Made by a program: the position numbers and the translations under genes. Source: Gammaproteobacteria bacterium (GTDB lineage: Bacteria; Pseudomonadota; Gammaproteobacteria; Xanthomonadales; Wenzhouxiangellaceae). From it: 50,212 nucleotides of DNA. The stretch lies in contig JAJFKZ010000027.1 of the NCBI GenBank assembly GCA_021772955.1, forward strand, positions 1-50,212, read 5' to 3'. Shown one piece after another: positions 1-8,545 of this stretch. The first letter of the stretch is position 1, and the number at the start of each line of letters is the position of its first letter. Under the pieces are notes generated by a model. It saw nothing but the letters and a program-made list of their open reading frames with translations, was not told the origin of the DNA and searched no databases.

Positions 1-834
1 AGCGGCGCGGGCATGATGGAATGCAAGAAGGCGCTGGTTGAATGTGATGGCGATCTGGAAGCCGCCATCGAGCAACTGCGTAAATCCGGGCTGGCCAAGG
101 CCGACAAGAAATCCGGTAGGGTTGCGGCAGAAGGCATCATCACCATCGCCGAAGATGATCAGCAGGCGGTACTGGTTGAGATCAATTGCGAAACCGATTT
201 CGTCGCCAAAGATGATTCATTCCAGAAATTTGTCATGCGTGTGCAGCAAGCGGCATTGCAGTCGTCAGGTGACGATATCGCGGCGTTGCTGGCGCAGGCT
301 GATGCTGGGGGCAGCAGCCTGGAACAGGCGCGCCAGGAACTGGTGGCTGTGATTGGCGAAAACATCCAGGTGCGGCGCGTGCTGCGCATGAGCAAGCAAC
401 AGCACACGGTCGGCAACTACATTCACGGTGGTCGGATCGGTGTTCTGGTTGCTGTTGCTGGTAGCGATGAAGCGGTTGCACGCGATGTTGCCATGCACAT
501 TGCCGCCTTTTCACCGGCCTTCATCAGTGCCGATGAAGTTCCTGCAGAAGTGCTGGCGAAGGAAAAAGAAATTCTGATTGCCCAGGCAGCCGATTCCGGC
601 AAGCCGGCGGACATCATCGAGAAAATGGTCAGTGGTCGATTGCGCAAGCAGGTTGACGAGATGACGCTGCATGGCCAGCCATTCGTCAAGGACAACGATA
701 TTACGGTGGGCCAGTGGCTGCAGCAGCAGGGTGCTGAAGTGAAAGCCTTTGCGCGCCTGGCTGTTGGCGAAGGAATCGAGAAGGAAACCATTGATTTCGC
801 TACCGAGGTGATGCAGCAGGTCAAGGCCAGCTGA
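1..834 (+). CDS. tsf: Elongation factor Ts, 5'-truncated by window edge
   Basis: EF-Ts is the guanine-nucleotide exchange factor that recycles EF-Tu-GDP in translation. The reading frame is open from the first base. The first residues, SGAGMMECKKALVE, match the family's N-terminal UBA-like segment, which normally follows about 15 further residues, so the true start lies upstream of the window. The characteristic ETDFVAKDDSFQ segment and the C-terminal EVMQQVKAS end are present. About 277 residues are visible, against about 283 in E. coli. The next gene, pyrH, starts 20 bp downstream in the usual rpsB-tsf-pyrH-frr order, so rpsB is expected just upstream. The ATG at 13 is internal, not the start. 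Confidence 0.97.
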   Translation, partial: SGAGMMECKKALVECDGDLEAAIEQLRKSGLAKADKKSGRVAAEGIITIAEDDQQAVLVEINCETDFVAKDDSFQKFVMRVQQAALQSSGDDIAALLAQADAGGSSLEQARQELVAVIGENIQVRRVLRMSKQQHTVGNYIHGGRIGVLVAVAGSDEAVARDVAMHIAAFSPAFISADEVPAEVLAKEKEILIAQAADSGKPADIIEKMVSGRLRKQVDEMTLHGQPFVKDNDITVGQWLQQQGAEVKAFARLAVGEGIEKETIDFATEVMQQVKAS

Positions 835-853
835 AGCTGGCGTGGCATAGACG

Positions 854-1573
854 ATGGAAAAAGCACCAGCATTTCAACGCATTCTTGTCAAGCTCAGTGG
901 TGAGGCACTGCTGGGCGAAGAAGACTATGGTATTGATCCGAAAGTGATTCAGCGCATGGCTGCTGAACTGAAAGCGGTCAATGAGGCGGGTGTGGAGATC
1001 GGTATCGTTATCGGCGGTGGCAATATTTTTCGTGGTGCCGGATTGGCGGCTTCCGGCGTTGACCGGGTCACCGGTGATCACATGGGCATGCTGGCCACGG
1101 TGATCAATAGCCTGGCTCTGCAAGATGCACTGGAAAGCGTCGGCGTGACCACGCGTGTGATGTCGGCCATCTCAGTACGCGATGTGTGCGAGGATTATAT
1201 TCGTCGTCGCGCCGTTCGCCATCTGGAGAAAAAACGCGTGGTGATCTTTGCGGCCGGCATCGGGAATCCGTTCTTTACTACCGACTCTGCTGCCAGCCTG
1301 CGTGCCATTGAGATTGGTGCTTCGGTGATGATCAAGGCCACCAAGGTCGATGGCATCTACAGTGGCGACCCGAAGAAGAATGCGGACGCAGTTCGCTATG
1401 AACAGATCAGTTACGACGAAGTCATCAACCGCAAGCTGGCGGTGATGGACACCAACGCGGTGGTACTGTGCCGTGATCAGAACATGCCAATTCGCATCTT
1501 CAACATGTTCCGCCCGGATGCATTGATTCGTCTGGTCAGCGGTGAAAACATCGGTACCTTGGTGACACAATAA
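854..1573 (+). CDS. pyrH: Uridylate kinase (UMP kinase)
   Basis: Phosphorylates UMP to UDP with ATP in pyrimidine nucleotide synthesis; it is a cytoplasmic hexamer of the amino-acid kinase fold. The protein is 239 residues (E. coli 241). It shows the N-terminal [11 protein letters not shown] nucleotide-binding start, the [12 protein letters not shown] glycine-rich loop, the [13 protein letters not shown] segment and the [13 protein letters not shown] motif typical of bacterial UMP kinases. It sits 20 bp after tsf and is probably co-transcribed with it. The gap to frr is about 130 bp, larger than elsewhere in this cluster, so frr may have its own promoter as well. Confidence 0.97.
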   Translation: MEKAPAFQRILVKLSGEALLGEEDYGIDPKVIQRMAAELKAVNEAGVEIGIVIGGGNIFRGAGLAASGVDRVTGDHMGMLATVINSLALQDALESVGVTTRVMSAISVRDVCEDYIRRRAVRHLEKKRVVIFAAGIGNPFFTTDSAASLRAIEIGASVMIKATKVDGIYSGDPKKNADAVRYEQISYDEVINRKLAVMDTNAVVLCRDQNMPIRIFNMFRPDALIRLVSGENIGTLVTQ

Positions 1574-1702
1574 GCGCAGAGATTCGGCATAGACAACACC
1601 GGCTGCTAGAATCCATCAGGGTGACCCGGCGGCGACGACTCTTTGGCAGTAACCGTATCAGGGTACACTATGCAGCGGCCCGGAAAGTTTGGAACAGCAA
1701 CC

Positions 1703-2260
1703 ATGTTGAATGAGATCTACAAGGATGCCGATCAGCGCATGCACAAAAGCACTACCGCTTTGCATCAGGCATTGATCAAAATCCGTACCGGTCGAGCACA
1801 CCCCAGCCTGCTCGATCACATCAATGTCAGTTATTACGGGGCCGATGTGCCTTTGCATCAGGCTGCCAATGTCAGCATCGAAGATGCGCGCACGATCGCA
1901 GTAACACCGTTTGATCGCAGCATGATTCAGGCCATCGAAAAAGCCATCATGACTTCAGATCTGGGCTTGAATCCAGTGACCGCAGGTACCGTTATCCGCG
2001 TACCATTACCGGCGTTGACCGAAGAACGTCGGCGTGATCTGGTCAAAGTGGTACATACCGAGGGCGAAAGCGGCAAGATTGCAATCCGCAATATCCGTCG
2101 AGATGCCAACACCACCGCCAAGGAGTTGCTCAAGGACAAGGCCATCACCGAGGACGAGGAACGTCAGGCCGAGCAACGCATCCAGGAATTGACCGACAAG
2201 CATATCGCTGCTGTGGATGAGCAGGTGGCGGTCAAGGAAAAGGAATTGATGGAAATCTGA
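1703..2260 (+). CDS. frr: Ribosome recycling factor
   Basis: RRF splits post-termination 70S ribosomes together with EF-G. From the ATG at 1703 the protein is 185 residues, exactly the usual length, starting [16 protein letters not shown] and containing [14 protein letters not shown] and the C-terminal [20 protein letters not shown]. The frame stays open upstream to 1643, but that extension has no family similarity, so 1703 is chosen. It is followed by uppS after 28 bp. In enterobacteria dxr lies between frr and uppS; it is missing here. Confidence 0.96.
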   Translation: MLNEIYKDADQRMHKSTTALHQALIKIRTGRAHPSLLDHINVSYYGADVPLHQAANVSIEDARTIAVTPFDRSMIQAIEKAIMTSDLGLNPVTAGTVIRVPLPALTEERRRDLVKVVHTEGESGKIAIRNIRRDANTTAKELLKDKAITEDEERQAEQRIQELTDKHIAAVDEQVAVKEKELMEI

Positions 2261-2288
2261 TCCTGCTCACAGATACCGTTGCCAGCTC

Positions 2289-3059
2289 ATGACCAAACCC
2301 AATCCAGCACTGCCCCGACACATTGCACTGATCATGGATGGCAATGGTCGCTGGGCCAGGTCCAGAGGTCTGCCGCGCAATGCCGGACACCAAAGCGGTT
2401 TGAAAACCCTGCGCAAGATATTGCGTTCCGTGCATCATTACGGCATCGACTGCGTCACCGTATTTGCCTTCAGCAGCGAAAACTGGCGGCGTCCGGAGCA
2501 AGAGGTCAGCCTGCTGATGGACCTGCTGGTGCGCGGCTTGAGAAAACATGTCTCGGAATTGCATCAGCGCAATGTGCGGGTTCGCTTCATAGGCAACCGT
2601 GCGCGCCTGCCCAATGAACTGGTAGCGCAGATGCAGCACAGTGAAGAGCTGACCTGCAACAATACAGGTTCCTGCCTGAATGTGGCCATCGATTATGGCG
2701 GTCAATGGGATGTTGCGCAGGCCGCCGCAGCTGCGGCTAAAGCCGATCCACATGGTCATGTTGACGCAGAGAGTCTCAGTCGGCATTTGAGTCTGGCGGA
2801 ATTTCCGGATCCTGACTTGCTGATTCGCACCGGTGGCGAAAAGCGGCTGAGCAATTTTTTGCTGTGGCAACTGGCCTACACCGAACTGTATTTTACCGAT
2901 GTTTTCTGGCCGGATTTTTCCGAGCAGCATCTGCTTGCCGCCTTACGCAGCTACGCTGAGCGTGAGCGGCGCTTTGGCCAGGTCACTGAAGTTATCTGTG
3001 ACGGCCGTGATAAGCAGCCTGAGGCAAGCGGTTTTAGCGTGATTGGTTCCGGTGCTTAG
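2289..3059 (+). CDS. uppS: Undecaprenyl diphosphate synthase (cis-prenyltransferase)
   Basis: Condenses isopentenyl diphosphate onto farnesyl diphosphate to make the C55 lipid carrier for peptidoglycan and O-antigen. The 256-residue protein begins with a short tail, then HIALIMDGNGRWA, where Asp17 is the catalytic Mg/diphosphate-binding residue. FAFSSENWRRP and the C-terminal PDLLIRTGGEKRLSNFLLW and ELYFTDVFWPDF motifs are all present. A typical family member has TSGE or TGGE followed by R-[IL]-SNF; here it is TGGEKRLSNF, fully consistent. Its end overlaps the start of cdsA by 8 bp. Confidence 0.97.
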   Translation: MTKPNPALPRHIALIMDGNGRWARSRGLPRNAGHQSGLKTLRKILRSVHHYGIDCVTVFAFSSENWRRPEQEVSLLMDLLVRGLRKHVSELHQRNVRVRFIGNRARLPNELVAQMQHSEELTCNNTGSCLNVAIDYGGQWDVAQAAAAAAKADPHGHVDAESLSRHLSLAEFPDPDLLIRTGGEKRLSNFLLWQLAYTELYFTDVFWPDFSEQHLLAALRSYAERERRFGQVTEVICDGRDKQPEASGFSVIGSGA

Positions 3060-3870
3060 TACCAGAATTGTCACAGCGGTGCTGATAGCAGTGCCCATGT
3101 TGCTGATGCTGTTTCTGCTACCACCGCACTGGTGGCAGGCCCTGGTTGCCGCAGTCATGCTGTTGACCAGCTGGGAGTTGCTGCGGTTGGCTGGTTACAG
3201 CTTTGCCAACACGGCCAGCGCGGTGTTGCTGCTCACGACGGTGGCACTGGTCATCGTCAGTCTGCTGTATTTGCCCGCAGCCTGGCAGTGGTGGATCATT
3301 GTGGCCTGCTGTGGCAGCTGGTTGCTGGTAATTACGCAGCTGGTGCGAGCGCAGACCGTGATCCACAGACAATGTTGGAGTCGCGCCATACGGGTGCTGC
3401 TGGGGGCACTGTTTGTGGTCCCCACAGTGATTGTTTTCGGCACCATGCAGACCGACAGTCCATGGCTGTTGCTGGCCTTGTTGAGCCTGGTCTGGGCTGC
3501 AGATGTGTTTGCGTACTTTGTGGGCAAGGGCATCGGTGGCATCAAGCTGGCCAGCAATATCAGCCCGAACAAAACAGTTGCCGGATTGATCGGTGGTATG
3601 CTGGGGGCCTTGCTGATTGCGGCTGGCTGGATTTGGTATCTGCAGTTGCCCAGGCCGTGGCTGATTCTGACTGCCGCGCTCATCATTGCGCTGATCTCGG
3701 TGGCCGGCGATCTGCTGGCCAGCCTGCTGAAACGCCAGGTTCAGCGCAAGGACAGCAGCAGCCTGTTGCCGGGTCATGGCGGTCTGGTGGATCGCCTGGA
3801 CAGCCTGATGGCGGCGGCACCCTTTTATGCCCTGACAGTTAAACTGGCGGTTTCGCCCATGTTGCAATAA
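3052..3870 (+). CDS. cdsA: Phosphatidate cytidylyltransferase (CDP-diglyceride synthase)
   Basis: Makes CDP-diacylglycerol from phosphatidate and CTP at the inner membrane, the branch point to all phospholipids. It is a polytopic protein of 272 residues with about eight hydrophobic segments. The signature near the C-terminus is GDLLASLLKRQVQRKDSSSL followed by PGHGGLVDRLDS. The GTG at 3052 gives an LSTRIVTA start that lines up with the E. coli MLKYRLISA start. A TTG at 3043 is the alternative. The start lies inside uppS (8-bp overlap), suggesting translational coupling. There is no dxr between this gene and rseP, unlike in Pseudomonas. Confidence 0.93.
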   Translation: MLSTRIVTAVLIAVPMLLMLFLLPPHWWQALVAAVMLLTSWELLRLAGYSFANTASAVLLLTTVALVIVSLLYLPAAWQWWIIVACCGSWLLVITQLVRAQTVIHRQCWSRAIRVLLGALFVVPTVIVFGTMQTDSPWLLLALLSLVWAADVFAYFVGKGIGGIKLASNISPNKTVAGLIGGMLGALLIAAGWIWYLQLPRPWLILTAALIIALISVAGDLLASLLKRQVQRKDSSSLLPGHGGLVDRLDSLMAAAPFYALTVKLAVSPMLQ

Positions 3871-3924
3871 TGATAAAAAATGTTCTCCTGATTTCTTCCG
3901 CGCGGTTCAACCGAGGTGTTGCCA

Positions 3925-5328
3925 ATGCTGGCTGATGTTGCTGGTTCAATCTGGTGGCTGCTGGTAGTCTTGGGACTGCTGGTCACATTTCATGAGTTTG
4001 GGCACTTCTGGGTGGCCAGGCGCATGGGGGTCAAGGTGCTGCGGTTTTCTATCGGTTTTGGCAAGCCACTGTATACCCGCACCGCAGCTGATGGCACCGA
4101 GTACGTACTTGCAGCCTTGCCATTGGGCGGTTACGTCAAGATGCTGGATGAGCGCGAGGGCCCGGTTGCTACGGCTGATCTGGACCAGGCGTTCAACCGC
4201 AAGTCACTGCTGGCACGTACTGCCATCGTCGCTGCCGGACCGGTGTTCAATCTGATTTTTGCGATCCTGGCGTTCTGGATCATGTTCATGCTGGGTACCC
4301 AGGAAATGCGTCCGGTGATCGGTGCGGTAGACGGATTTGCAGCGCAATCCGGTTTGCCGGCAAACAGTCAGATCACCGCCGTCGGCGATAAGCCGATGGC
4401 CACCTGGACGCATGTGGTGCTGGCTTTGATGGGTCCGGCGCTGGATGGGGATGAGGTCACCTTGCAGCTGCAAACTGGCAACAGCGCAGAGACCACCGGC
4501 GCAGCGGGACAACAGGTGCAACGGCGACTGGACTTCTCGCGCTTGTTGAAGCCGGTGGACGAGGCCAATCTGCTGGCCGACATCGGGCTGCACCCCTGGC
4601 AGTTCACCATGGACATGCCGCCAGTTCTGGGGCAGCTGACTGAATCCGGTGCAGCTGCTGCTGCCGGTTTACAGATCGGTGACCGCATCAGCTCAATCGC
4701 AGGTCAACCGGTGGCCAGCTGGTATGAATTGAGTCAGGCCATCGACCAGCACGCCAAAGCCGGAGTGCCGTTGCGCCTGGAACTGATTCGAAATGATGCA
4801 ATACTGACCGTGGCACTGGTTCCACAGCAGTCCGAAACTGACAGTCGAGTATTGCTGGGGATTGGCGCCGTGCAACCGGAACCAGCCACGGTTGAGGGTT
4901 GGCGAGCAGCCTATTTCTTCAACTGGCACTATGGGCCAATTGCAGCGTTTTCAGCCGCCGGCGGTGAATTGTGGCGTTTGACCACCAGCACCATGGGAAT
5001 GCTTGGTAGAATGCTGTCTGGTAACGCATCGGTAAAGAACCTGTCGGGCCCGATTACCATCGCGCAGTTGGCCAATGAATCAGCAGCGATGGGCTTGTCC
5101 AGGTTCCTGTTTTTTCTCGGGCTGCTGAGCTTGTCGCTGGCGATATTGAATCTGCTACCGATACCGATGCTGGATGGAGGCCATCTCATGTATTATGCTG
5201 TGGAAGCGGTCACTGGCAATCCGGTCAGTGAGCGAGTCCAGATGATTGGCCAGGGCATAGGACTGCTGTTGCTTGCGGTTCTTATGGGTCTGGCCTTCAC
5301 TAACGATATTTTACGCTTGCTGACATAA
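3925..5328 (+). CDS. rseP: RIP zinc metalloprotease RseP (site-2 protease)
   Basis: Inner-membrane intramembrane protease that performs the second cleavage of anti-sigma-E factor RseA, releasing sigma E during envelope stress, and also clears signal-peptide remnants. From ATG 3925 (467 residues) the zinc-binding HEFGH lies at residues 23-27, in the first membrane helix, almost the E. coli position. This favours 3925 over GTG 3916, as does a purine-rich CCGAGG about 8 bp upstream. Two PDZ domains span roughly residues 115-305. The second catalytic motif, LLPIPMLDGGHL, is near the C-terminus. Position next to bamA fits its role in outer-membrane quality control. Confidence 0.95.
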   Translation: MLADVAGSIWWLLVVLGLLVTFHEFGHFWVARRMGVKVLRFSIGFGKPLYTRTAADGTEYVLAALPLGGYVKMLDEREGPVATADLDQAFNRKSLLARTAIVAAGPVFNLIFAILAFWIMFMLGTQEMRPVIGAVDGFAAQSGLPANSQITAVGDKPMATWTHVVLALMGPALDGDEVTLQLQTGNSAETTGAAGQQVQRRLDFSRLLKPVDEANLLADIGLHPWQFTMDMPPVLGQLTESGAAAAAGLQIGDRISSIAGQPVASWYELSQAIDQHAKAGVPLRLELIRNDAILTVALVPQQSETDSRVLLGIGAVQPEPATVEGWRAAYFFNWHYGPIAAFSAAGGELWRLTTSTMGMLGRMLSGNASVKNLSGPITIAQLANESAAMGLSRFLFFLGLLSLSLAILNLLPIPMLDGGHLMYYAVEAVTGNPVSERVQMIGQGIGLLLLAVLMGLAFTNDILRLLT

Positions 5329-5374
5329 ACTGCTCGGCACATTTTTATCCGCTGACACGTAAACGGAGCCATTC

Positions 5375-7846
5375 TTGAGATTTCGAATCATTCTGCTAGC
5401 GACGATCTGCCTGTTACTATCAAATGATTTGCTGGCACAGGATAGCGACAGCTTTGTCATCAGTGACATACGCATCACCGGCCTGCAGCGAATTGCCGAA
5501 GGTACCGTGCTCACTTTTCTGCCGTTTGAAGTGGGCGATCGACTGGATTCCCGTACCAGCAGACTGGCCATCCGGGAACTGTTTCGCAGCGGCTTCTTTC
5601 AGGATGTGCAACTGGGCCGCGAAGGCGACATGCTGGTGATCAGCCTGAAAGAGCGGCCGGCCATTGCCAGTCTCAGTTTTGTCGGCAACAAGGCCATCGA
5701 AACGGGATCCTTGCAGGCGGCACTGGGCGGCATTGGTCTGGCCGAAGGTGAAACGTTCGATCCGGTGGCGCTGGGGCGCGTCGAGCAGGAACTGGTACGG
5801 CAATACTTCAATCAGGGCAAGTACGGCGTTACCGTGGATGCCCAGGTGACCGAATTGGACCGCAATCGCGTACGTCTGGCGATTGTTATTGATGAGGGCA
5901 AGACCGCCAAGATCAAGCACATCAATGTGGTTGGCAACACGGTGTTTTCCGATGCCCAGTTGACCGAGGAATTTGAATCCTCCACCGGCGGTGGCCTGTT
6001 TTCCTTTTTCAGCAGTGAGGACCAGTATTCGCAGGAAAAGCTCAGCGGCGATCTGGAAAAGTTGCGCTCTTTTTATCAGGATCGTGGTTACGTGGATTTC
6101 TCCATTGAATCGACCCAGGTTTCCATCAGCCAGGACAAACGCTCGGTCTTTATCACAGCCAACATCCGTGAAGGTGATGTCTACACTCTCAATGAGGTCA
6201 AACTGACCGGGGAACTGATTCTGGATGAGGTGGTACTGCGCAGGTTATTGCAGACGCGTCAGGGCCAGATTTTTTCACGCGGCCAGATGGAACGCAGCAT
6301 CGATAATATCACTGCGGTACTCGCCAATGTTGGCTATGCCTTCGCCAACGTTACGCCGCTTCCGGATATTCAGAACGACGATCGTACCGTGAACCTGACC
6401 TATGTGGTCGACCCCGGCAAGCGCGTGTATGTGCGGCGCATTCTGTTTCAGGGCAACACCAAGACCAAGGACGAAGTTCTGCGCCGCGAGATGCGACAAT
6501 TCGAAGGCGCCTGGTTTTCCCAGGCCGCTGTGGATCGCTCCAAACTGAGATTGGATCGGCTCGGCTATTTTGAGGAAGTCAACGTGGAGACGCCAGCGGT
6601 ATCAGGCTCTGATGATCAGGTCGATGTCATCGTCAGCGTGACCGAACGGGCATCAGGCAGTGTTTCCTTCAGCGTCGGTTTTTCGCAGGTGCAGAATTTC
6701 ATATTCTCAGCTTCAGTTCAACAGGACAATTTCCTCGGCAGCGGCAAGAATGTCGGCCTGTCGCTGTCGCGCAGTTCAGTGTTGTCCTCTATCGCGGTCA
6801 ATTACACCAATCCTTACTGGACCGATTCCGGTGTCAGTCGTGGTTTTTTTGCCAGTTACAGTGAATTCAATCCCGGTGGTGCCAATATTTCGGTCTTTTC
6901 CACGGACAGTCTCAGTGCTGGCGTCAACTTCGGACTGCCATTGTCGGAAGTGGATTTCCTCAATACCGGGCTGTCCTTCACCAGTCGTGATGTCAACGTC
7001 GGCCGAGCCACGCTGGAGCGGCGCGACGAGTTTGGTCAGTGCTTCAATGATCTGGACAAGGACGGCATCTGCGATGAGATCCTGTTTGTAGCAGATGCGC
7101 CGTTTGGTAATTCGCTCGATTTTGATGGTGATGGCGTGCTCACCTCATCCGAGCGTTCCGTGAGCAGCTATGAAATCACCGCTGGCTGGAGCCGGGATAC
7201 CACCAACAGCTTTCTGTTCCCAAGCCGTGGTTCCAAGCAATCACTGTCACTGGAGGTTACAGGTCCCGGCAGTACCCGTGATTTTTACAAGGCATTCTAT
7301 CGGTTTTCGACATTCTGGCCGGTGTTCGGTGATTTTGTCATTGGTTCACGCATCAATCTGGCCCAGGGTGACAGCTTTGACAATTTTGACAGCAGCAGAC
7401 TTGCAGAGCCTGGATCAACCCAAAGGCTTGCTGGTGAATGCAACGCAAATGACATTATCGGCATCGACAGCGGCTTGCCATTCTTTGAACATTTTTTCGG
7501 CGGTGGTACGCGAGACATTCGTGGTTTCAATGACAATACATTGGGTCCTAAAGATCAATTCTGTCGCGCCGTGGGTGGTGACTTCAAGGTCAGTGGTGGT
7601 GTCGAGCTGAGCATGCCGGCACCGTTTGGTGGCGGCGGTTCCAAGATCGGTTTATTCACTGACTTTGGCAATGTGTACGAGGACATCGGTGCTTTTGAGC
7701 TGAGTGAAATACGCGCCTCGGCCGGTTTTTTCATGACCTGGCAGGCGCCGGTTGGCCCGATTACGATCAGCCTGGGCAGAGCGTTTCGCGACAAGGAAGG
7801 CGATGATACCCAGACCTTGCAGTTCTCATTTGGCACCATTTTCTGA
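5375..7846 (+). CDS. bamA: Outer membrane protein assembly factor BamA
   Basis: Central Omp85 component of the BAM machine that folds beta-barrels into the outer membrane. It starts at TTG 5375 behind an ACGGAG ribosome site; no ATG fits. A signal peptide (about residues 1-20, ending LLAQD) is followed by five POTRA domains (about 21-425) and a C-terminal 16-strand barrel ending in phenylalanine (FSFGTIF). At 823 residues it is slightly longer than E. coli's 810. One barrel loop, around residues 555-595, carries two calcium-loop-like Asp-rich motifs and cysteines, which is unusual (see findings). The GGGTRDIRGF segment matches the loop-6 VRGF region. Confidence 0.96.
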   Translation: MRFRIILLATICLLLSNDLLAQDSDSFVISDIRITGLQRIAEGTVLTFLPFEVGDRLDSRTSRLAIRELFRSGFFQDVQLGREGDMLVISLKERPAIASLSFVGNKAIETGSLQAALGGIGLAEGETFDPVALGRVEQELVRQYFNQGKYGVTVDAQVTELDRNRVRLAIVIDEGKTAKIKHINVVGNTVFSDAQLTEEFESSTGGGLFSFFSSEDQYSQEKLSGDLEKLRSFYQDRGYVDFSIESTQVSISQDKRSVFITANIREGDVYTLNEVKLTGELILDEVVLRRLLQTRQGQIFSRGQMERSIDNITAVLANVGYAFANVTPLPDIQNDDRTVNLTYVVDPGKRVYVRRILFQGNTKTKDEVLRREMRQFEGAWFSQAAVDRSKLRLDRLGYFEEVNVETPAVSGSDDQVDVIVSVTERASGSVSFSVGFSQVQNFIFSASVQQDNFLGSGKNVGLSLSRSSVLSSIAVNYTNPYWTDSGVSRGFFASYSEFNPGGANISVFSTDSLSAGVNFGLPLSEVDFLNTGLSFTSRDVNVGRATLERRDEFGQCFNDLDKDGICDEILFVADAPFGNSLDFDGDGVLTSSERSVSSYEITAGWSRDTTNSFLFPSRGSKQSLSLEVTGPGSTRDFYKAFYRFSTFWPVFGDFVIGSRINLAQGDSFDNFDSSRLAEPGSTQRLAGECNANDIIGIDSGLPFFEHFFGGGTRDIRGFNDNTLGPKDQFCRAVGGDFKVSGGVELSMPAPFGGGGSKIGLFTDFGNVYEDIGAFELSEIRASAGFFMTWQAPVGPITISLGRAFRDKEGDDTQTLQFSFGTIF

Positions 7847-7851
7847 TGTCA

Positions 7852-7954
7852 GTGGTGCTTCTACCTGATAATGACGGATGCAGTTGATCTGTCAGCGTTC
7901 AGGGCCAGGTGTGGCGCGCAGAGAATGGCCTGAGTCCGTTACCAGCGTTGCAAC
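7852..7954. repeat. Dispersed intergenic repeat, copy A (upstream of skp)
   Basis: This stretch between bamA and skp matches 27935-28032. Shared blocks in order are CTGATAATGAC, CAGTTG, TCTGTCAGCGTTCA, GGCGCGCAG, ATGGCCTGAG and GCAAC, with one 5-nt gap. By hand I count 68 of 85 aligned bases identical (about 80%) from 7865 to 7954. Copy A ends 60 bp before the skp start. It contains no convincing ORF. It could be a regulatory element, a transcribed RNA element or a small non-autonomous mobile repeat. Confidence 0.7.
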
Positions 7955-8013
7955 ATCACAGGAACACTACACTAGCAGCTGATTGTCCGATGTATGCATG
8001 ATTATGGCAAACT

Positions 8014-8544
8014 ATGGCAATGCTGACATTGTTTCTGCGCTTATTCATCATCGCACTGGTATGGGTGACTGTCCCCATAGCACCCTTGGCTGCGCAGCAA
8101 ACGACATTGAAAATCGGTTATGTGGATATGCGGCAACTGCTGGATCAGGCGCCGCAAATCACGCTCAGTCGCGAGGGCATAGATCGTGAGTTTAGGCCCC
8201 GAAATGATGCCATCGCCGCTGATGAGCAGCGCTTGCAGGGCTTGACCAGGCAACTGCAGAGTGCCGGTGGGGACAGTCTGGTACTGCAAAATCAGATCCG
8301 TGATCTGCAGCTGTCCATCAATCGCCGACGCGAGGACTTGCGCCAGGAAATCCTGTTTCGTCGCAATGAAGCCATACAGAGTCTGGAGGACGACATCAAT
8401 ACAGCGGTCGCAGCTGTGGCGACCCAGCAAGACTATGATCTGATCTTGTCCAGTCCGGTGATTTATGCCAATGACCGTATCGACCTGACCAGTCTGGTGT
8501 TAGAGAAACTGCAGCAGCAGGCGCGCCTGGATGGGCTGGATTGA
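8014..8544 (+). CDS. skp: Periplasmic chaperone Skp/OmpH family
   Basis: Holds unfolded outer-membrane proteins in the periplasm on their way to BamA. The 176-residue protein has a signal peptide (hydrophobic residues 3-27, ending PLAAQ), then the family's first beta-strand IGYVDMRQLLDQAPQ. A long charged helical hairpin with heptad character follows (about 55-135), and the C-terminal YDLILSSPVIYANDRIDLTSLVLEKL returns to the body domain. Starts at 8014 or 8020 are both possible; neither has a strong ribosome site. lpxD begins 1 bp after its stop codon, the usual bamA-skp-lpxD order. Confidence 0.93.
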   Translation: MAMLTLFLRLFIIALVWVTVPIAPLAAQQTTLKIGYVDMRQLLDQAPQITLSREGIDREFRPRNDAIAADEQRLQGLTRQLQSAGGDSLVLQNQIRDLQLSINRRREDLRQEILFRRNEAIQSLEDDINTAVAAVATQQDYDLILSSPVIYANDRIDLTSLVLEKLQQQARLDGLD

Positions 8545-8545
8545 G

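Noticed and set aside
1643-1669. Promoter for frr (TTGGCA...TACACT)
   Set aside because: The 15-bp spacer is too short and both boxes are weak, so it is not listed as a feature.
1643-1702. Longer start for frr
   Set aside because: The 185-residue form from 1703 has the exact family length; the extension is not conserved.
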